Assembly (NCBI GenBank): GCA_024734555.1
Contig: JANPWX010000211.1
Coordinates: 1,042,315-1,106,314, forward strand
Length of the DNA stretch: 64,000 bases
DNA from: Trochalopteron elliotii
Taxonomy: Eukaryota > Chordata > Aves > Passeriformes > Leiothrichidae
Reading direction: 5' to 3'
Shown here: in pieces, positions 1 through 13,115 of the stretch
How the letters are laid out: each line of letters starts with the position of its first letter
Position numbering within the stretch: the stretch's first letter is position 1
Program-made: the position numbers and the translations under genes
Notes under the pieces: generated by a model
Databases searched by the model: none
Told to the model about the DNA's origin: nothing
The model's input: the letters and a program-made list of their open reading frames with translations, nothing else

Positions 1-3000
1 CAAGGTGCTGAAATGTAACTCAAGTTTCATTTTGGCACAGCAGTGCCAGTGCTCAGAGCCCCTCTCAGCTTCCCTGAGGTGCTCTCAGCAGCTCTGTTTC
101 AGAGCTGCATTCTGCCACACTGTGAAGAGGTTGCACTGCCTGAAGGAAACAACTGCTCTCACCTCAAGCAATGTCCCATCCTGCAGTGTCAAATACAGAA
201 ATGAGTGAGGGTCCCTGTGCAGCCCCTGAAGAGCTTCTGGCATCTCCAGCTAGAAATTCAATATTTTAACTTCTGGCTTGCCCTCAACAAGAAGCAGTCT
301 GCCCTCCCCAAGGACAGCAGGGTGCTCGGACATCTGGACTCTCAGATCAGCTCTCTGTGGACTTGGATATCTGTATCCTGTAGATGAAACCATACAGATG
401 CTTATTAAGCATCTCTGCCACCCCAATCAACTAATTACTGAAAAAGATGCAGCTGATAATTATGCCAGATGATAGCTGAGCTCTGGAAAGGAGACCACAC
501 ATGACTGCCCTTGTAGGTTAATGAGAGTTCAAACAACCATTAGTATCTGCATTAATCTACTAATTGCCTGCTGTTAGTGGAAAAAAAAATGGAGATTGTG
601 GTGTTTTTCTGATACCTTTGATCTGTTTATTTGCTATGTTACTATGGTTTGTTTCCCCTTTGCTCAGGTTGACACTGGCTGGGCATTTTTTCTCAGCATT
701 TTATAGAATCATACAAAAAAAAAAAAAAAGAGAATATGCCATTTCTTTAAAAGACCCTAATACCTCCACTTTGAACCTTTTACAGACAGTGCCTTTACTC
801 TGCTACTACACCAAGTCTTACCCAAATGCAAGCAATCCCAACCCTGTTAAAGCAAGACCTGCTCTCAGTTTCTACAACAGTTGAAAAAGTTGCTGAAACA
901 CTGCAAAGTCATCAAAATAACTGCACTGAATTCTTGCAAATCTTCGTCCTTCTTTTTCCACTGCACTGAATTGTCTTAGGTGTGCCCAGCATGTAGCAAT
1001 TCCAGTAAAATCAGAGATCTCTGCATGTTTCCAGCTCTCTCTTTCTAATGCACTGAGATCATGCTGCAAAGCTAGCCGTGTGACATTATTGCCTTGAAAC
1101 CATAGATCCCTTGGCAGCATAAAATACTGAAATCTGAACTGTGGTGTGATTGTTTTAGGGTTTTTTTGTTGTTTCTTTTTCAGTGTAACAACAAGCCCTA
1201 AGTGTAATAAAGACAGTAAAATTGTTAGAAAAAGTATCACCTTTGAAACCAGATTCTCTTCAGGCTTTAGCAGTAAATACACAGATATCATGAGAATTAA
1301 ATCTTTCTCTTGAAAGTAGACAGCATGATTTGTTTTGAGTCACAAACTTCTCTAAATTACTCCAAACCACATTTGCTGAATTTACACAGCAAAACCTTCT
1401 GTTCTTTTTTCTCTTTTGACTTCCAGTGCTAGAAATTCAATTTGGGGAATTCAGCTGGATCATCTCTCATTTATGTATCTCTGTCCAACAAATTCTGTGC
1501 CAGCTAAAGTCCTCATTTCACAGGTGTTTTCTGGCAACACACAGACAGAAGAAGGGACCAAAGGAAATGCCACAGCCAGAGCCTCCCCAGCAAGGATGCT
1601 GAGTGTGAAAACAAGCACATGCTCCCTTTCCATGCTCATGCTGGAATGCAAATGCCTGTTCTCTCTTACACCATTATTCATTCAGAGCTCAGCCTAATGC
1701 TTCAAGTGTCATCACTCACAGATCTCAGTCCAGCTCAGTGGGAATTGCCTCTGTGTTGGCTCAATACTGCAGGCAGGAGAAAAAGAGAAGCAAAAATAAA
1801 TAAAAATATTCTGCTGTCTCCTAGCTACGCCAGGTATCATTATATAAAAACATGTTCATGGTGATTTTTAGGACAGAATTCACTACCACCACTTCCAGCT
1901 TTACTTCAGCAAACCAACCTGTGAGAGTTCTCCCCTTTGGAAAGCTGACAAGATTGAACATAGAATTTTTTAACAAAGAACATGCATTATGCACTGTCTC
2001 CCAGCTTGCCTCCAGCCTTCTCTCCCTGAAACACCCTTGGCCACACAAGCCATAGTTTGGCTTTCCTGTCACCCACATTTAAGCTGCTGTCTCTTACTTT
2101 CTGCTGCATATTTCCTACAGTTTGACCCTTGTAAAAATCCAGAAGTATCACCAGGTAAATCTTTCATCCTGTTTGCACCCAGTTCACCCACTGATAGAAA
2201 CCTTTGTCAATGGCAACACCAAATGCCTTAAAAATTAATTAGAGCTCCATGTGGCTGATTCCATCACCCAACTCTGCCAATGTCAGAGTTACATCCACAC
2301 CAGGATCTCACCATCATTAGTCTGGTCTCTGAGATTTTGCTTTTTCAGTTGTCACTGTAAAAGGAGAAGTCAGATGTTTCCTCTATTTTTCTGACTGGAA
2401 GGAGAAGAGAGCATCCATGAGCTTCAGTAAGATCTGTAAATGCCAAAAGGTCAGAGATCTACATTATCAAGAGGCACCTCAGTTTTAAAATAATTTCAGA
2501 CTGTTGTAAGTTGCAAAGTATTTCTAAAACAGTTGGGTTTTTTAAAGAGTGGGTGTCTGCAGGGTTGAGCTTTTTGCTTTTTTTTCACTGTAGCTAGAAT
2601 TTTGAAACCAAAAGTCTAGCCCAAAGATCTACAAACACCATCTACCAAGAGCAGAGGTAAAGCTCAGCTTTTTTAACCACCCGGACATGATGTCACAGCC
2701 AAATTTTAGGCATTGCCATTAAATGGACAGGTCCTTTTGGGCAGGCTGTCAGCAGCTGTGGGGCTGCACCTGGGAATTTCAGTGGCCATACCCTTCCCAA
2801 GGGTGCATCCTGCTGGGCCTGAGCCTGGGGAGCAGCGTGGGGAGCCAGGGCAGGTCTGCAGGGATGCAGCCAGAGGTTTGTAGATGAGGAAGATGTTGCA
2901 GAGCCCCTTGGGCCATGACAGTGACACTCAGGGCTGAGCTGTGGTCCTTTTAAACATGCCTGCCAGTTTAAACCTAACAGCAGGCTGTTATGAATCATCA

Positions 3001-5161
3001 GGTGCTGACATTTCTTCAAATATTTAAAGATTTTAACTCCACTCTGTCATGTGGTTGCCTATTTCTCTAATACAACCACACACACTGCATTGACAAGATC
3101 TGGCATGGAGCTTCAAAGTAATCCCTTTGCAAAGGTCAGAAAGTCAGAAAAATACATATTGGAAAGCAATATTAATAAAACATTCTTTGTTCTCCATCAC
3201 CACAGGCACCTGAGGACCAATAAACACTGGTAGTGATCCAGAGCACTTTCAGTCTCTCAGCAAGTCCAGATTTTGGGCTAGTTCTGCTCTTCAACAAAAT
3301 CTTTAATTTTCCAAGTGGCTGTACCATCTAAAGTACCAAATGCATCACAATCCTTCTCCAGGTCCTAAAATAATAGCAATTACTCTAAATTTTAACAGTC
3401 TAGGCAACATGTTTTTGTCCCTGGCCATGGCCTCAGCTGAAATTCAAACCCTCTTCCGTTCCTGAACTTCACACCTTAATGTTGGCTCCTCGATGTTACC
3501 TTTCAGTTCTCAAAACTGGTTTGTGGTTCACTTGCTTGAACTGAATAATGTTCCTTACAAAACTTTCCACTTTGCTTGTCCTCTTACCTCCACCTAAAGT
3601 AGGAAGTTATCCACAGGCAGGGAAAGGAGAGGCATCCCTGTGGCACCCACCGTGGTCACCCTGAGCAGCCACCCCCCTCCTGCCCTGCAGATCCTCTGTC
3701 CTCTCTCACTTTGTGTTCTCCCCCTTGTTGGCAGTCCCCTGTCCACAGAGCTCCTTTCCCAGGTTTGGTGCTCGCCAGCAAGACACAGCTGGGAGTCTTC
3801 TGAGAATCTGCCCCAGATTTCCCTCAGCAGTGAGAAAAGGCTGCATTTTCCTGTACACTGAAAGCTGTGGGATTGAGTCACCTTTCTTCTCAGGTCAGAG
3901 AGCTGAGACCTGAAGGTCTCATGTACATCTGGAGCTGGAGCTTAGCTTAACATGGTGCTGAGTTAAAGGTGAAGAACTGGGGTAAGGAAATGATTGACGT
4001 GCAACATGAAGAGAACACGAACATGAAAACCCTGCCTGGGTTTCCTTCTGGCTGAGAGCTTCACTGCACAGCTTCACTGCACTGCACTGCACCCAGAGCC
4101 TTTGGTTTGCCTTCAGCAGTAGTCTGTCTCCTGAACCGTGGAGAAGACAGACCTCTATGAAACAAAACACCTTTAAACACTGAGAGCACCTTAAAGCACA
4201 GCCCTTCAGCACAGGCAGAGAGGTTTCTGAAGTGGGGATCACCCCTCTCTGACCACGGCTCACCAGGAGGAGGGCATGGGGTGGCAATGAGGCTCCCACA
4301 GAGCCAGAGCCCCTTTTGGGGCAGCAGGGAGCCCCTGGAGCCCCTGGCAGCTGGGATGAGGCTGAAGGCAAGCTGGGCTTCCTCAGTGGCTGTGCAGCAC
4401 AGCACTGCTTGACCTGGCTGTGAAAACCCAGCTGGATGCAGCCCAAACCCAGCACTCACACTTGCTTTGCGGTTCCAACGTGTACAGTAACAATTGTGTT
4501 GGTGTAACCAGCATCAAGCTAACAAATATAACAGCATCACATACCCTTTTTCCTCCCCTACCTTGTTGCTTACATGCTGTTAAGACTTGGCTGAAAATCT
4601 CTGTCCTGCTGAGTAGCAGCTGCCTCTACCAGGAGTCCCTTGGATGTTGGTGTGGGAGAAGTGGAAGAGTAATAAGCCAGAATTATATAATGCATCCGTT
4701 TGTTTGGGGGAGAATTCCAATTAAATTAATGTGTGTGCATTTCCCTCCAAACATATATCTTCTCCTCAATCCAGAATCATAAGAGCTCTCCTATACAGAA
4801 ATGATCAGTATTTCTTAGTTTGATAAACAAGGTCAGGTTAAAAAGAAGAAAACAAGCACAAAAAATAGTTACTCTTTTTAACTACTTGAAAGGAACAGAT
4901 TTTAAACCACCAGTCAGAGTTTCAGGCAGAGATTTGGCTGAAATGCAACAGGCTAGTAGATGTCATTAAAGTGCAGTTCTAGAAGCTTGGACTCATCTTC
5001 ATCTCAAATTTGATCTGACTTTTCACAAGTTTACTAGAAAGAATGGGGGAAACAATATTCTGGATGCTGGAACAATTTAGTCCAAAAAACCAAGTGTCAA
5101 CACTGAAAATACATGAACCAAACATCATCTCTGTGAAAAAGCAGAGTATGGTAAGAATATT

Positions 5162-5182
5162 AAAAAAAAAAAAAAAAAAAAA
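5162..5182. repeat. Poly-A run
   Basis: An uninterrupted run of about 21 A residues. It could be a simple repeat or the tail of a decayed retroposed sequence, but the DNA before it matches no element I recognise. Confidence 0.8.
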
Positions 5183-5730
5183 GATTTTGTAGTTAAAGAA
5201 AAATATACTCTAACACTTTCTCCCTCTCCCCACTTAATTCAGATCACAAGCCAGACTGCTAAATCAGCATCAATGTTATAGCCCTATTTAGTCTTGCTTC
5301 AGTGGTTGTGGTTATTTACAAAAAAATGCTCAAGACCAGAGAAATTTTTATGCTAAAATATTTAAATACTTGACTTTAGAAACGCTTACCAGGAAAACAA
5401 CAGGAAAAGGATGTGGCCTGATAAATGCTTCTAACATCTTCATCAGCGTCATATATTTATTCATATGAGTTTGATTTCACTGAAAATTAATAAGTGTGAG
5501 AAGTCAGAAGTGCAGGTGTGTCACAGTACCAAACCAGCAGCTATCAAGCTCCATTTTCAGGAAGGAAAATAGACATTTTTAAACTCAGAGTGGATGTTGT
5601 CCACTAAAAGCCCTTTAAACCTATCACTGAAGGGGCATTTTAAAAGGTGTAGGCTCAGTCTGTGCACTCCAGCCCTCTGAGGGAAGCAAAGCAGTGGGAA
5701 GAGGAGGGGGGAGATGGCACAAGGGAGAGG

Positions 5731-5784
5731 GCAGGAGCAGCAGGGTGAGGGCAGGAGCAGCAGGATGAAGGCAGGAGCAGCAGC
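5731..5784. repeat. Short tandem repeat, 20-bp unit, about 3 copies
   Basis: The decamer GCAGGAGCAG recurs at 5731, 5751 and 5771, giving a 20-bp period with small differences between copies. The surrounding purine-rich DNA suggests local slippage. It has no coding context. Confidence 0.75.
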
Positions 5785-8652
5785 TCTCCCTTCTTTTGGT
5801 GGAAACCCAGGGTTTGGTTTATTTTGTGGAGCCACTGAGCCCCTTTCTCTGGGGACCACATCTCTAACTTTGCATGCACAGACAGCATCCTGTAGATACA
5901 GAGGCTGGAACAAAGCTCTCCCTGCCCTACTTCAGCCTCACCCCAACTGAAATGTTATTGAAATTAATCAGAAAGACTGAAAGATTCAAATTAATTAGGT
6001 GATCACATACATACAAAACATGAAAGGAAATAAGACAACGTCATTTAATATTTCTTTTGCTTGTTACTACATACTATCAACACAGTTTCAACACTTGCCA
6101 CCTGAGAGTAGTTAATTTTGAATAGGAAAGGGCAGACAGACAAGTTTTTTTGGAGGAATGTAGAACTTCTAGAAGGGTGTGAACATCCAACCATCATTGA
6201 TGCAATATTGTCCCTCCTGGGCTGCAGACAGAGCTGGGCCCCAGGAAGGAACAGGAGAAAAATTGTGTGCTGGTCTTGGATATCTGGATCTGGGAAACTG
6301 CACTCCATTGCAGGTGTCTTGTATAATCTTTGGAAAATCCATTTTATTAGCTCTGCTTCAATTTCCCACACATAAAATGGACCAAAAAAAAAAAAAAAAC
6401 CAAAAACCCAGACCCTTCCTGTGCCAGCAGGACAAGACTCGAGCAGGTACATTGAGAAGAGGTCAAAAAATCCCAACCTTGGCCGTTCCCAGCAGGCAAA
6501 ACCTGTCATGGTGCATTGAGATGTCCTGTGCAGAAACCTAAATCACCCTAAACCACCCTAAAAGTGGTTTGTCCAGGCACAAACACCACACCTCATCAGC
6601 ACAGAGTTCAGCAGGGATAGCATTTGATAAACAGGTTGTAATGTTAACAAAGCACCAAACTGATGTGTCCAGCTATGCACACAAGAGGAGGAAAGAGATT
6701 TTCATTAGCAGTCAAATCTTTTTGATAAATGCTTTTTATCACCTTGGGTGATAAAAAGTTAAATTTTACTAGTATGTCATGATATCAAAAATACATGCAT
6801 TGCTGCTGGCCTGTTAACATTAAAATAGACTGTGAGTTGACGTTTAGCACAATGGTACACACAGTTTACATAATGAAGCAAACGAGCAGAACACAGAGAA
6901 AGCAAAATGAATTCTAGTAAAAACGTTTTTTTTAAAGTTTCCCTTTCCCCCCCCACCCCGAAGCAAGTCTTTTGCAAACATACAACGCTGTAAGAATATT
7001 TCCTTTGAGGAATACCTTATCTATAGAAATTCAGAAAAACGTAGGTTTGTCAGCTTCTCACTACTGTCACTGCATTTCTAATTAATCTCTTAATGCTAAT
7101 TACCTAAACTTGGAGGTTTGCTGCCTTCCAATTTGTGCTGCCATAGGAACACTGGAAATCATGATTCCGCTGCCAACCTGAGTTTTTCTCTTCACACAGT
7201 TTTTAATCTTCCCCTAAACATCCACTGCTGGCTCCAGTCACTTGAGCCACTTGAAACACACTTGTTCTCTTGCCTAAAATGACTCTTGGGTTCTTCTTCC
7301 GCTCATGATTTTCTTGTAATGAAATGACATTCAGTGACCTTCTCTCCCTGCTGTAAATACATCTGGCAGTTTCTCACAGACACGCTGTGCCATTACACAC
7401 CCAGAAACAAGGCAAGGAAAACTGACTTTTCCCATTAAGAGGAAATGGAGCCAAGAGATGTGGGGTCTGATCAAGACTCTCATGGTCACCACAGGGTGCA
7501 TGCAGTACCTCAGTGAACTACCTAAGCAGCCCAGTTGGCTCAAAATTGAGTGCAAGTGCATTTTGGAAAGGAGGTCCATTTGTGCAGTTATTTTTTTAGA
7601 ATTGTACGTGCAATTCATGACTGTGAAAAAAAAAAAATGAGATCTTGCTCATCTTCAGTAATTGATTTTTTTCCCCACCTTGCAGAATTCCAGCCGAAAT
7701 GCCTGTCTGGTCTTGCCAGGTCAGTCATATGGTTTGGAAGTTTGTGTGATCTCTCAGGAAATACTAGATTTCCGAAAATGCTGTCTCGAGTCTTTCAAAG
7801 GTAATGATAGTTTGAAGACCAGTGTAGCTAATGGTTTAAGTAGAAAAAAACCACCTTAGAAGTGTCAAAATGACTCAGCCATTAGGCAGAAGAGACACAT
7901 AGTCTGTGATGTGTTATGCAGGGCCCTCAGTTGGGGTGCATGAGCCTATCTTGAACGCCTGCTCTGTCAAGCCAGAGAACAACTGAAAGTGCAAAATCTG
8001 CAACATCGGAGACAGATATCCATCAGATTTGAATTTCACCACTCTCAGGGCAGTGAGATAGAAAATACCTACCCTGCTGATCTGGACTCACAAGTCCCAC
8101 AGGAGCATCCCCAGCTGGTTTCGCTGTGGAAACTGAGATATGTCTCTCAAAAAATACTACACCAGTTCAACACTAAACACGTCAAGGCTCAAAGAGCCAG
8201 AGCAGGTCACCTGCTCTCCCAAGCAGCAGATTTAGTTCCTCCAGCACTGAAGGGACCCTTGTTCCCTGGGGCACCCTTGCACAGCCAAGGTTGGCTGGTC
8301 CCTCCCTCAATCTTTCAGAGGACACCAAATATCAGTGACAAACGTCAGTGTCTGTGGTCAGACCACAGATTCGGCACAGCAGCTGCCTGGCCCTGGCCCC
8401 TCGGGCCCCACCAGCCACACACAGTCAGTCCTGGTGGCCACTTCCTCCACAGAAATCTTCATTTCAGCTCTTCCCGTGCTTTGTTCTTCTCCTCCCATAA
8501 CCATCAGAGCTTCTGGCTCTCCCTTGCTCCTCATTCCAGGGTGAGGATGCCGGGGCAAACAGAGCCAGTGAGGACAAGAAGCTGAGCGCTCAGCTGGTGG
8601 GGATAGGTTGGGATGAACTGTCTGAGCCACACAGTAAGCTGCTCCCCCGGTG

Positions 8653-8654
8653 AC

Positions 8655-8689
<35 letters not shown>

Positions 8690-8690
8690 C
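8653..8690. repeat. (ACAG)n microsatellite
   Basis: About nine uninterrupted tetranucleotide units (ACAG/CAGA). It is probably polymorphic in length. Confidence 0.95.
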
Positions 8691-9158
8691 ATCGCAGGGC
8701 TGAAGCTGAGTTACTCATTTCTCCTGTAGCCACGAGATGGAGCAACTCAGTTACAAACAGTTCCACAGAGCCACCAGATGAAGGTGATGGGACATTTCAT
8801 CCCACTTCTGGCTCACCCAGAGGCTGCAGGCACTTCTGGATCACAGCAGTGGATGCTCTCTCTCTCAAGCAAGGCAAATACTTTTCTCACTGGTTAGGCT
8901 GCGATTTAAATTGATAAAAAACTCATCATGTCTTCACTGCACAACCCCGTGTGGTTACTGACATGTTATAAACTGGAAGGCTGACAGCAGCATCAGCCCC
9001 ATGCTGACATTGTTCCCAAGAGCCAGGACTGACAGCAGGAGAGCCAGGACCTTGGCTGGCACAGCCCAGCACTGCAAGGAGAAGGTTGGCCTTAAGGGCA
9101 AGCACAAGGAACCAGCAGAACGTCACTGGTTGCCACTGAGGGATGTGAGTGTGTCCTT

Positions 9159-9199
9159 AAGGTGAGGTATGTGTGGCCTGAAGGTGAGGTCTGTGTGGC
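9159..9199. repeat. Two-copy direct repeat
   Basis: A 19-bp segment starting AAGGTGAGGT occurs at 9159-9177 and again at 9181-9199 with one mismatch (22-bp period). It is a small local duplication. Confidence 0.7.
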
Positions 9200-10901
9200 A
9201 GCAGAGATAAGGTAGAGTCCTCAACACCAACAAAAAAAATGCATGTGAAGCAGCTCCTTCATCAAGAAAAAGGCACAAGAAGATGAATTCAGCATCAGAA
9301 ATCATGTGAAACAGAAGCTGCTTCACACACTGGTGGCATTGGTGGCACACACAGAAGTGTCAAGGACAAAGGGGAATGTTGCAGAGGTGACCCTCTTCTC
9401 CCACGTCTCCAAGAAAAGGGACTCACACTTGGACCTGGGGACTGAGTGAAAAGACACACCCCAACAGCACAGAGTAGAGCCCGTGTTGAGAGCAGAAAGG
9501 TTCCTTGCTGCCCACTGCCTTCTCCCCCCTGCATCCTAAGTAAGCTATTAATGAACAGTGTGAGAGTCCTTCATGGGTTGTCCCAACCTTTCCATTGTGC
9601 TGCTCACTGGGATTCATTTTACCCTCTCCACCAGCCCTCAGCATCACACTTGTTCATCCATTCCATTTCAAAGGGAGAGGAGCCTTCTCACCTTGCCCCA
9701 AGTCCATTTGTACCCCTGTGCAGGCCTTCCTGGCCATTTCTTCCCTGGAAAACTCACAAGGATACTGCTGGGAAAAAAAAGCAGATCACTCACTGGTGGT
9801 GGCTAAACTAACCCTGACACTGCTGCTTGCTCATCCTGCCTTTCCCAAAGCATCTCTCTCCAGATGTGGAGTCTCAGGGGGCTCTGTGCAGCAAGGGGAC
9901 ATCTTGGTTTGGGGACACCTAGGGACACCTGGTTCAGGACAGCCTCCAGCAAGGCAGGCAGTGCCCACATGGCTCAGAACATGAGGGTCAAATAGAAAAT
10001 GAGACAGAAGAAAAAGCACCAAGCATGTGAGGGGAAAACCTGGAGCGGGAAGAGAGAGCACCCGCTCTGAGCGTTGGTGGCAGTTTCAGAACTGGCATCT
10101 GCAAACCCCAGAGGGGGCAGGAACACAGAGAGTGTTCTGGCATATCTGTGCTGCCAGCAGCCCTGGTTCCCCACCACCCAGGCTGGCCCAGCCCCAAATA
10201 CCCCTTCATGGTGGTGGTGCCTGCCTGCGTTGTGTGTGGGGTTTTGTTCACATCCAGAATGCAGCCATGGTCACAAGACCACCCCAGGATACACAGAAGT
10301 GAAACCTAGCTGAGAAATGAGGTAAGGTACTATTCATTCAAACTTGTATTTTTCCCCTTTGGTGGTGCTTCTTTTTGTTCCTTAAATAGAGTCACTTCAA
10401 CTAAAATACCATGGGAGAACCCCAAAGGGACAATTTCTTCTCTCATCTCCTACCCCCCATCTCTTTCACCGATGCACAGTTTTAATTTAGCCAATATAAT
10501 CCTCAGTTTTGAAATTTAAGGGTAGGCAGAAGACCAAGCAAAATTACATCTGTGGCCCCTTTCCCTTTTTGGAAAGAACACTGCAAACATGCATCCAATG
10601 GCCAAAAAACCCCACTTTTTTTCCCCTTCCTACCTGAACAAAATCATCACCTGACACTCTCCATGGGTATATTCCCTGTTCCCTAGGAGTACAAACAGAT
10701 GTAAGAGTAACCCTTGACTCTTTAGAAACACCAAGTTGAAGTGAACATACCGGATCACCCCTGAAAATCACCAATCTCTTTTTCCTTTCTGATATCATGA
10801 AAAGAAAGGGAAACTGAAAGTATTGTCAAAACTCAAAGCACATTTTGACAACTAACACTCTACCCGTGGATGCTATGTACTATAAATAAAATCCTGTACT
10901 G

Positions 10902-10961
10902 GACAAAAAAAAACCCAAACCAAAACCAAACCAAACAAACAAAACCCCCAAAAAAACCAAA
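10902..10961. repeat. A/C-rich simple repeat
   Basis: A low-complexity tract made of AAAC/AACC-type words (CCAAA, CAAA) between ordinary flanks. Confidence 0.85.
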
Positions 10962-13084
10962 GAAAGGTCTGTAGAGCCAGAATTTCTTTCTGTGTTACCA
11001 GATCCTCATTTTAAAGGGTGACTCATGGAGATTTGAATCCCACAGAGCCGTGTGTTTACGTCCTCAAATGAGCTGTGTGACATCCTATGTACACAATGCC
11101 TGCACCCAGACACAGCGTGGGGAGGCCCATGCTGTCATGGAAATCTGTGATGAAACAAAAAGCAGCAGCACTTGGTGCTTTCCAACATTCTGACCAGGAG
11201 CTGCTTTGTGTGCAGCTGACTCCACTGCCCTGGAAGAAAACACAAGGATAGAGAACTCTACAAGCTGAGAAGGAGAAAAAGTCAACAACCAGAGCACGAG
11301 ACAGCCCAAAGGTAAGATGACAAGAGATATTTCACTTTAGCAAAACCTTGCCTTAAAAGCTTTTCTCTCGTCACGAGATCCAAATAGTAATTATATTTTA
11401 CATAACTCGGATTGCTTAGACCATAGCTAACTTTTTAAATGACTGAATGCCCTTTGAATTTAGGCTTTATATAATATTTTTCTGTTTATTTTTTAATAAA
11501 TCTACACAACAGACCCTAGTCTGAAATATCTTTTAAACACAGAGAGAATTTTCTTAGTTAATCATCTTGGTGAGAAGCTGAAATTCTGTTTCTCTAGACC
11601 CAGAATTTCCTAGACACACTATCAAACAAATTAAAAACAAGACTGAAGAAAAAGGAAAGTAGTAATGAAATCTCCTACTGATTGAAGTAAAGAACTTTGT
11701 CAGTATTTATTACTTCTCAGAAATTCCTTAATTAACTTTTCCTCCCTTTGGCTCCCAGTGATGGGCTCCCTCCCAGCATCAGACTCACAGTGCTTCATGC
11801 TGCTTTTCTTACTTCTGTCTAAGCCAGTAATTTACAGAGTCTCATTTACCTGCCATCACTGTGTCCTTGAGGAGCAAAAAACTACATTTCCTTTTGTTGA
11901 TCTTAATCTCACTCAAAGAGATCTTAATCTCTCAAACCACAGCAAGGGAGAGTTTACCTGTGAAATACTAAGGGGGTGACTTGTTCTGCAGGACAGAAAC
12001 TTTGACCTCTCAGTTGACAAACAGTTGACAAATCTAAAATGGGACAGCATCAAAATCAGCAAGTAGTGAAGGAAAGACACTGGTTGGAAGTAAAAACTAA
12101 AGAACAGCAGGAGAAAGTAATTTCTGGGTGCTGACAGGAAGATCTCTGACAGACTTTATTTACAGGTTCCGTTTGCCGTCATGGAACTGGCTGGAGGAAA
12201 GGATCAGATATTCCTGGGCATTTGCATTTTTAAGTGACTACAGCACTGCAGAAACCAATGAGCACCTTCCTGGTCCTTATCAGGAGAGTCTGAGGGCAGG
12301 ATCAAGCCAGAACCCTTCCTGTAAAGAAGGTAATTACCTCGTGACCCCATCTCAGAGAGTGCCTGCCTCGACACTTTCTGTCCCCTCTCTGCAGAGGAGA
12401 ATCCAGCTGCATGCTTCCTGTAAGCCCTGTCTCTGCTGTGGTAAGTCTGGCTGATTTAGACAAAATCTCATCCTTCTACTAAAGACTTAACCTCTGCTAG
12501 AAATACTTTATTGGAAGCTTCCTGCCTGCAGCTTTTAGACAGCTTTCAGAAGGGCCAGAGTACTCACAGTCTCTTTGCCCAGGGGTGGTGGGAGAGGGTG
12601 CAGGATGGCAGTGACTGTCTGGGATCTTCACATCAATAAATGTGGGGGACCCTTATGCTCTTGGCTCCCTGAGATCTCTTATGATAGTTTGATGCAGGAA
12701 ACCAGATCCACATAATTGTTTCCATCCTGGCAATCCAAGAAACCCTAAAATCAGGGTCTGCTACCTTGGTTCTGCAGGGATTGAATCTCTCCAAGAGGAT
12801 GGTGCAGTCACATACTCTGTCCAGCCTAAATTACAAGACAGCACAGTCTGGGGTTACAGGTAACAGTGCAAGTGAGACTTGGGCACCAGAAAGCCCTATC
12901 CCCCCTCGAGGTACAACCTTGCCCCAAAATTATTGGCACTGAGCAGCTCCATGTTACCGGGAGCTGCAATTCAGCACACAGCAGTCCAAGAGCGGAAAAA
13001 AGTATTTCCAAGACTGTGGACACATAGAGACTTTATCAGCCTTTGTTCTGTGTCTTCTATGTGATCTTCATCCTTCCTTGTGGT

Positions 13085-13102
13085 GATTTTCTTCTCTTTC
13101 AG
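13085..13102 (+). other. GPR55: Splice acceptor of the GPR55 coding exon
   Basis: A pyrimidine-rich tract (TTTTCTTCTCTTTCAG) ends in AG at 13101-13102, 13 bp before the ATG. The coding exon is therefore the 3' exon of a spliced transcript, with most of the 5' UTR in one or more upstream exons that I could not locate. Family A receptors with an intronless coding region often have this layout. Confidence 0.75.
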
Positions 13103-13115
13103 CATACCTGGAGAT

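Larger units (their letters stand above)
1..13101. other. Non-coding region upstream of GPR55
   Basis: I recognise no coding exon here on either strand. The longest open frames (for example 7989-8585 on + and 872-1291 on -) have no recognisable domain and are not flanked by convincing splice sites. Simple repeats are present: A-runs near 715-729 and 5162-5182, a 20-bp tandem repeat at 5731-5784, a tetranucleotide array at 8653-8690 and an A/C-rich tract at 10902-10961. One or more 5' non-coding exons of GPR55 must lie here, because the coding exon starts with a splice acceptor, but they cannot be placed by eye. Confidence 0.6.

Noticed and set aside
872..1291. 139-codon - strand open frame starting with a hydrophobic, membrane-like segment
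   Set aside because: There is no homology I recognise and no splice or promoter context. The start is in T/A-rich DNA, which yields hydrophobic residues by chance.
7989..8585. 198-codon + strand open frame
   Set aside because: It begins at a GTG rather than an ATG, has no known motif, and competes with open frames on other strands.
13080..13115. Upstream extension of the GPR55 frame by 12 codons
   Set aside because: It starts at GTG and consists of the intron's pyrimidine tract and acceptor; the ATG at 13116 is the natural start.
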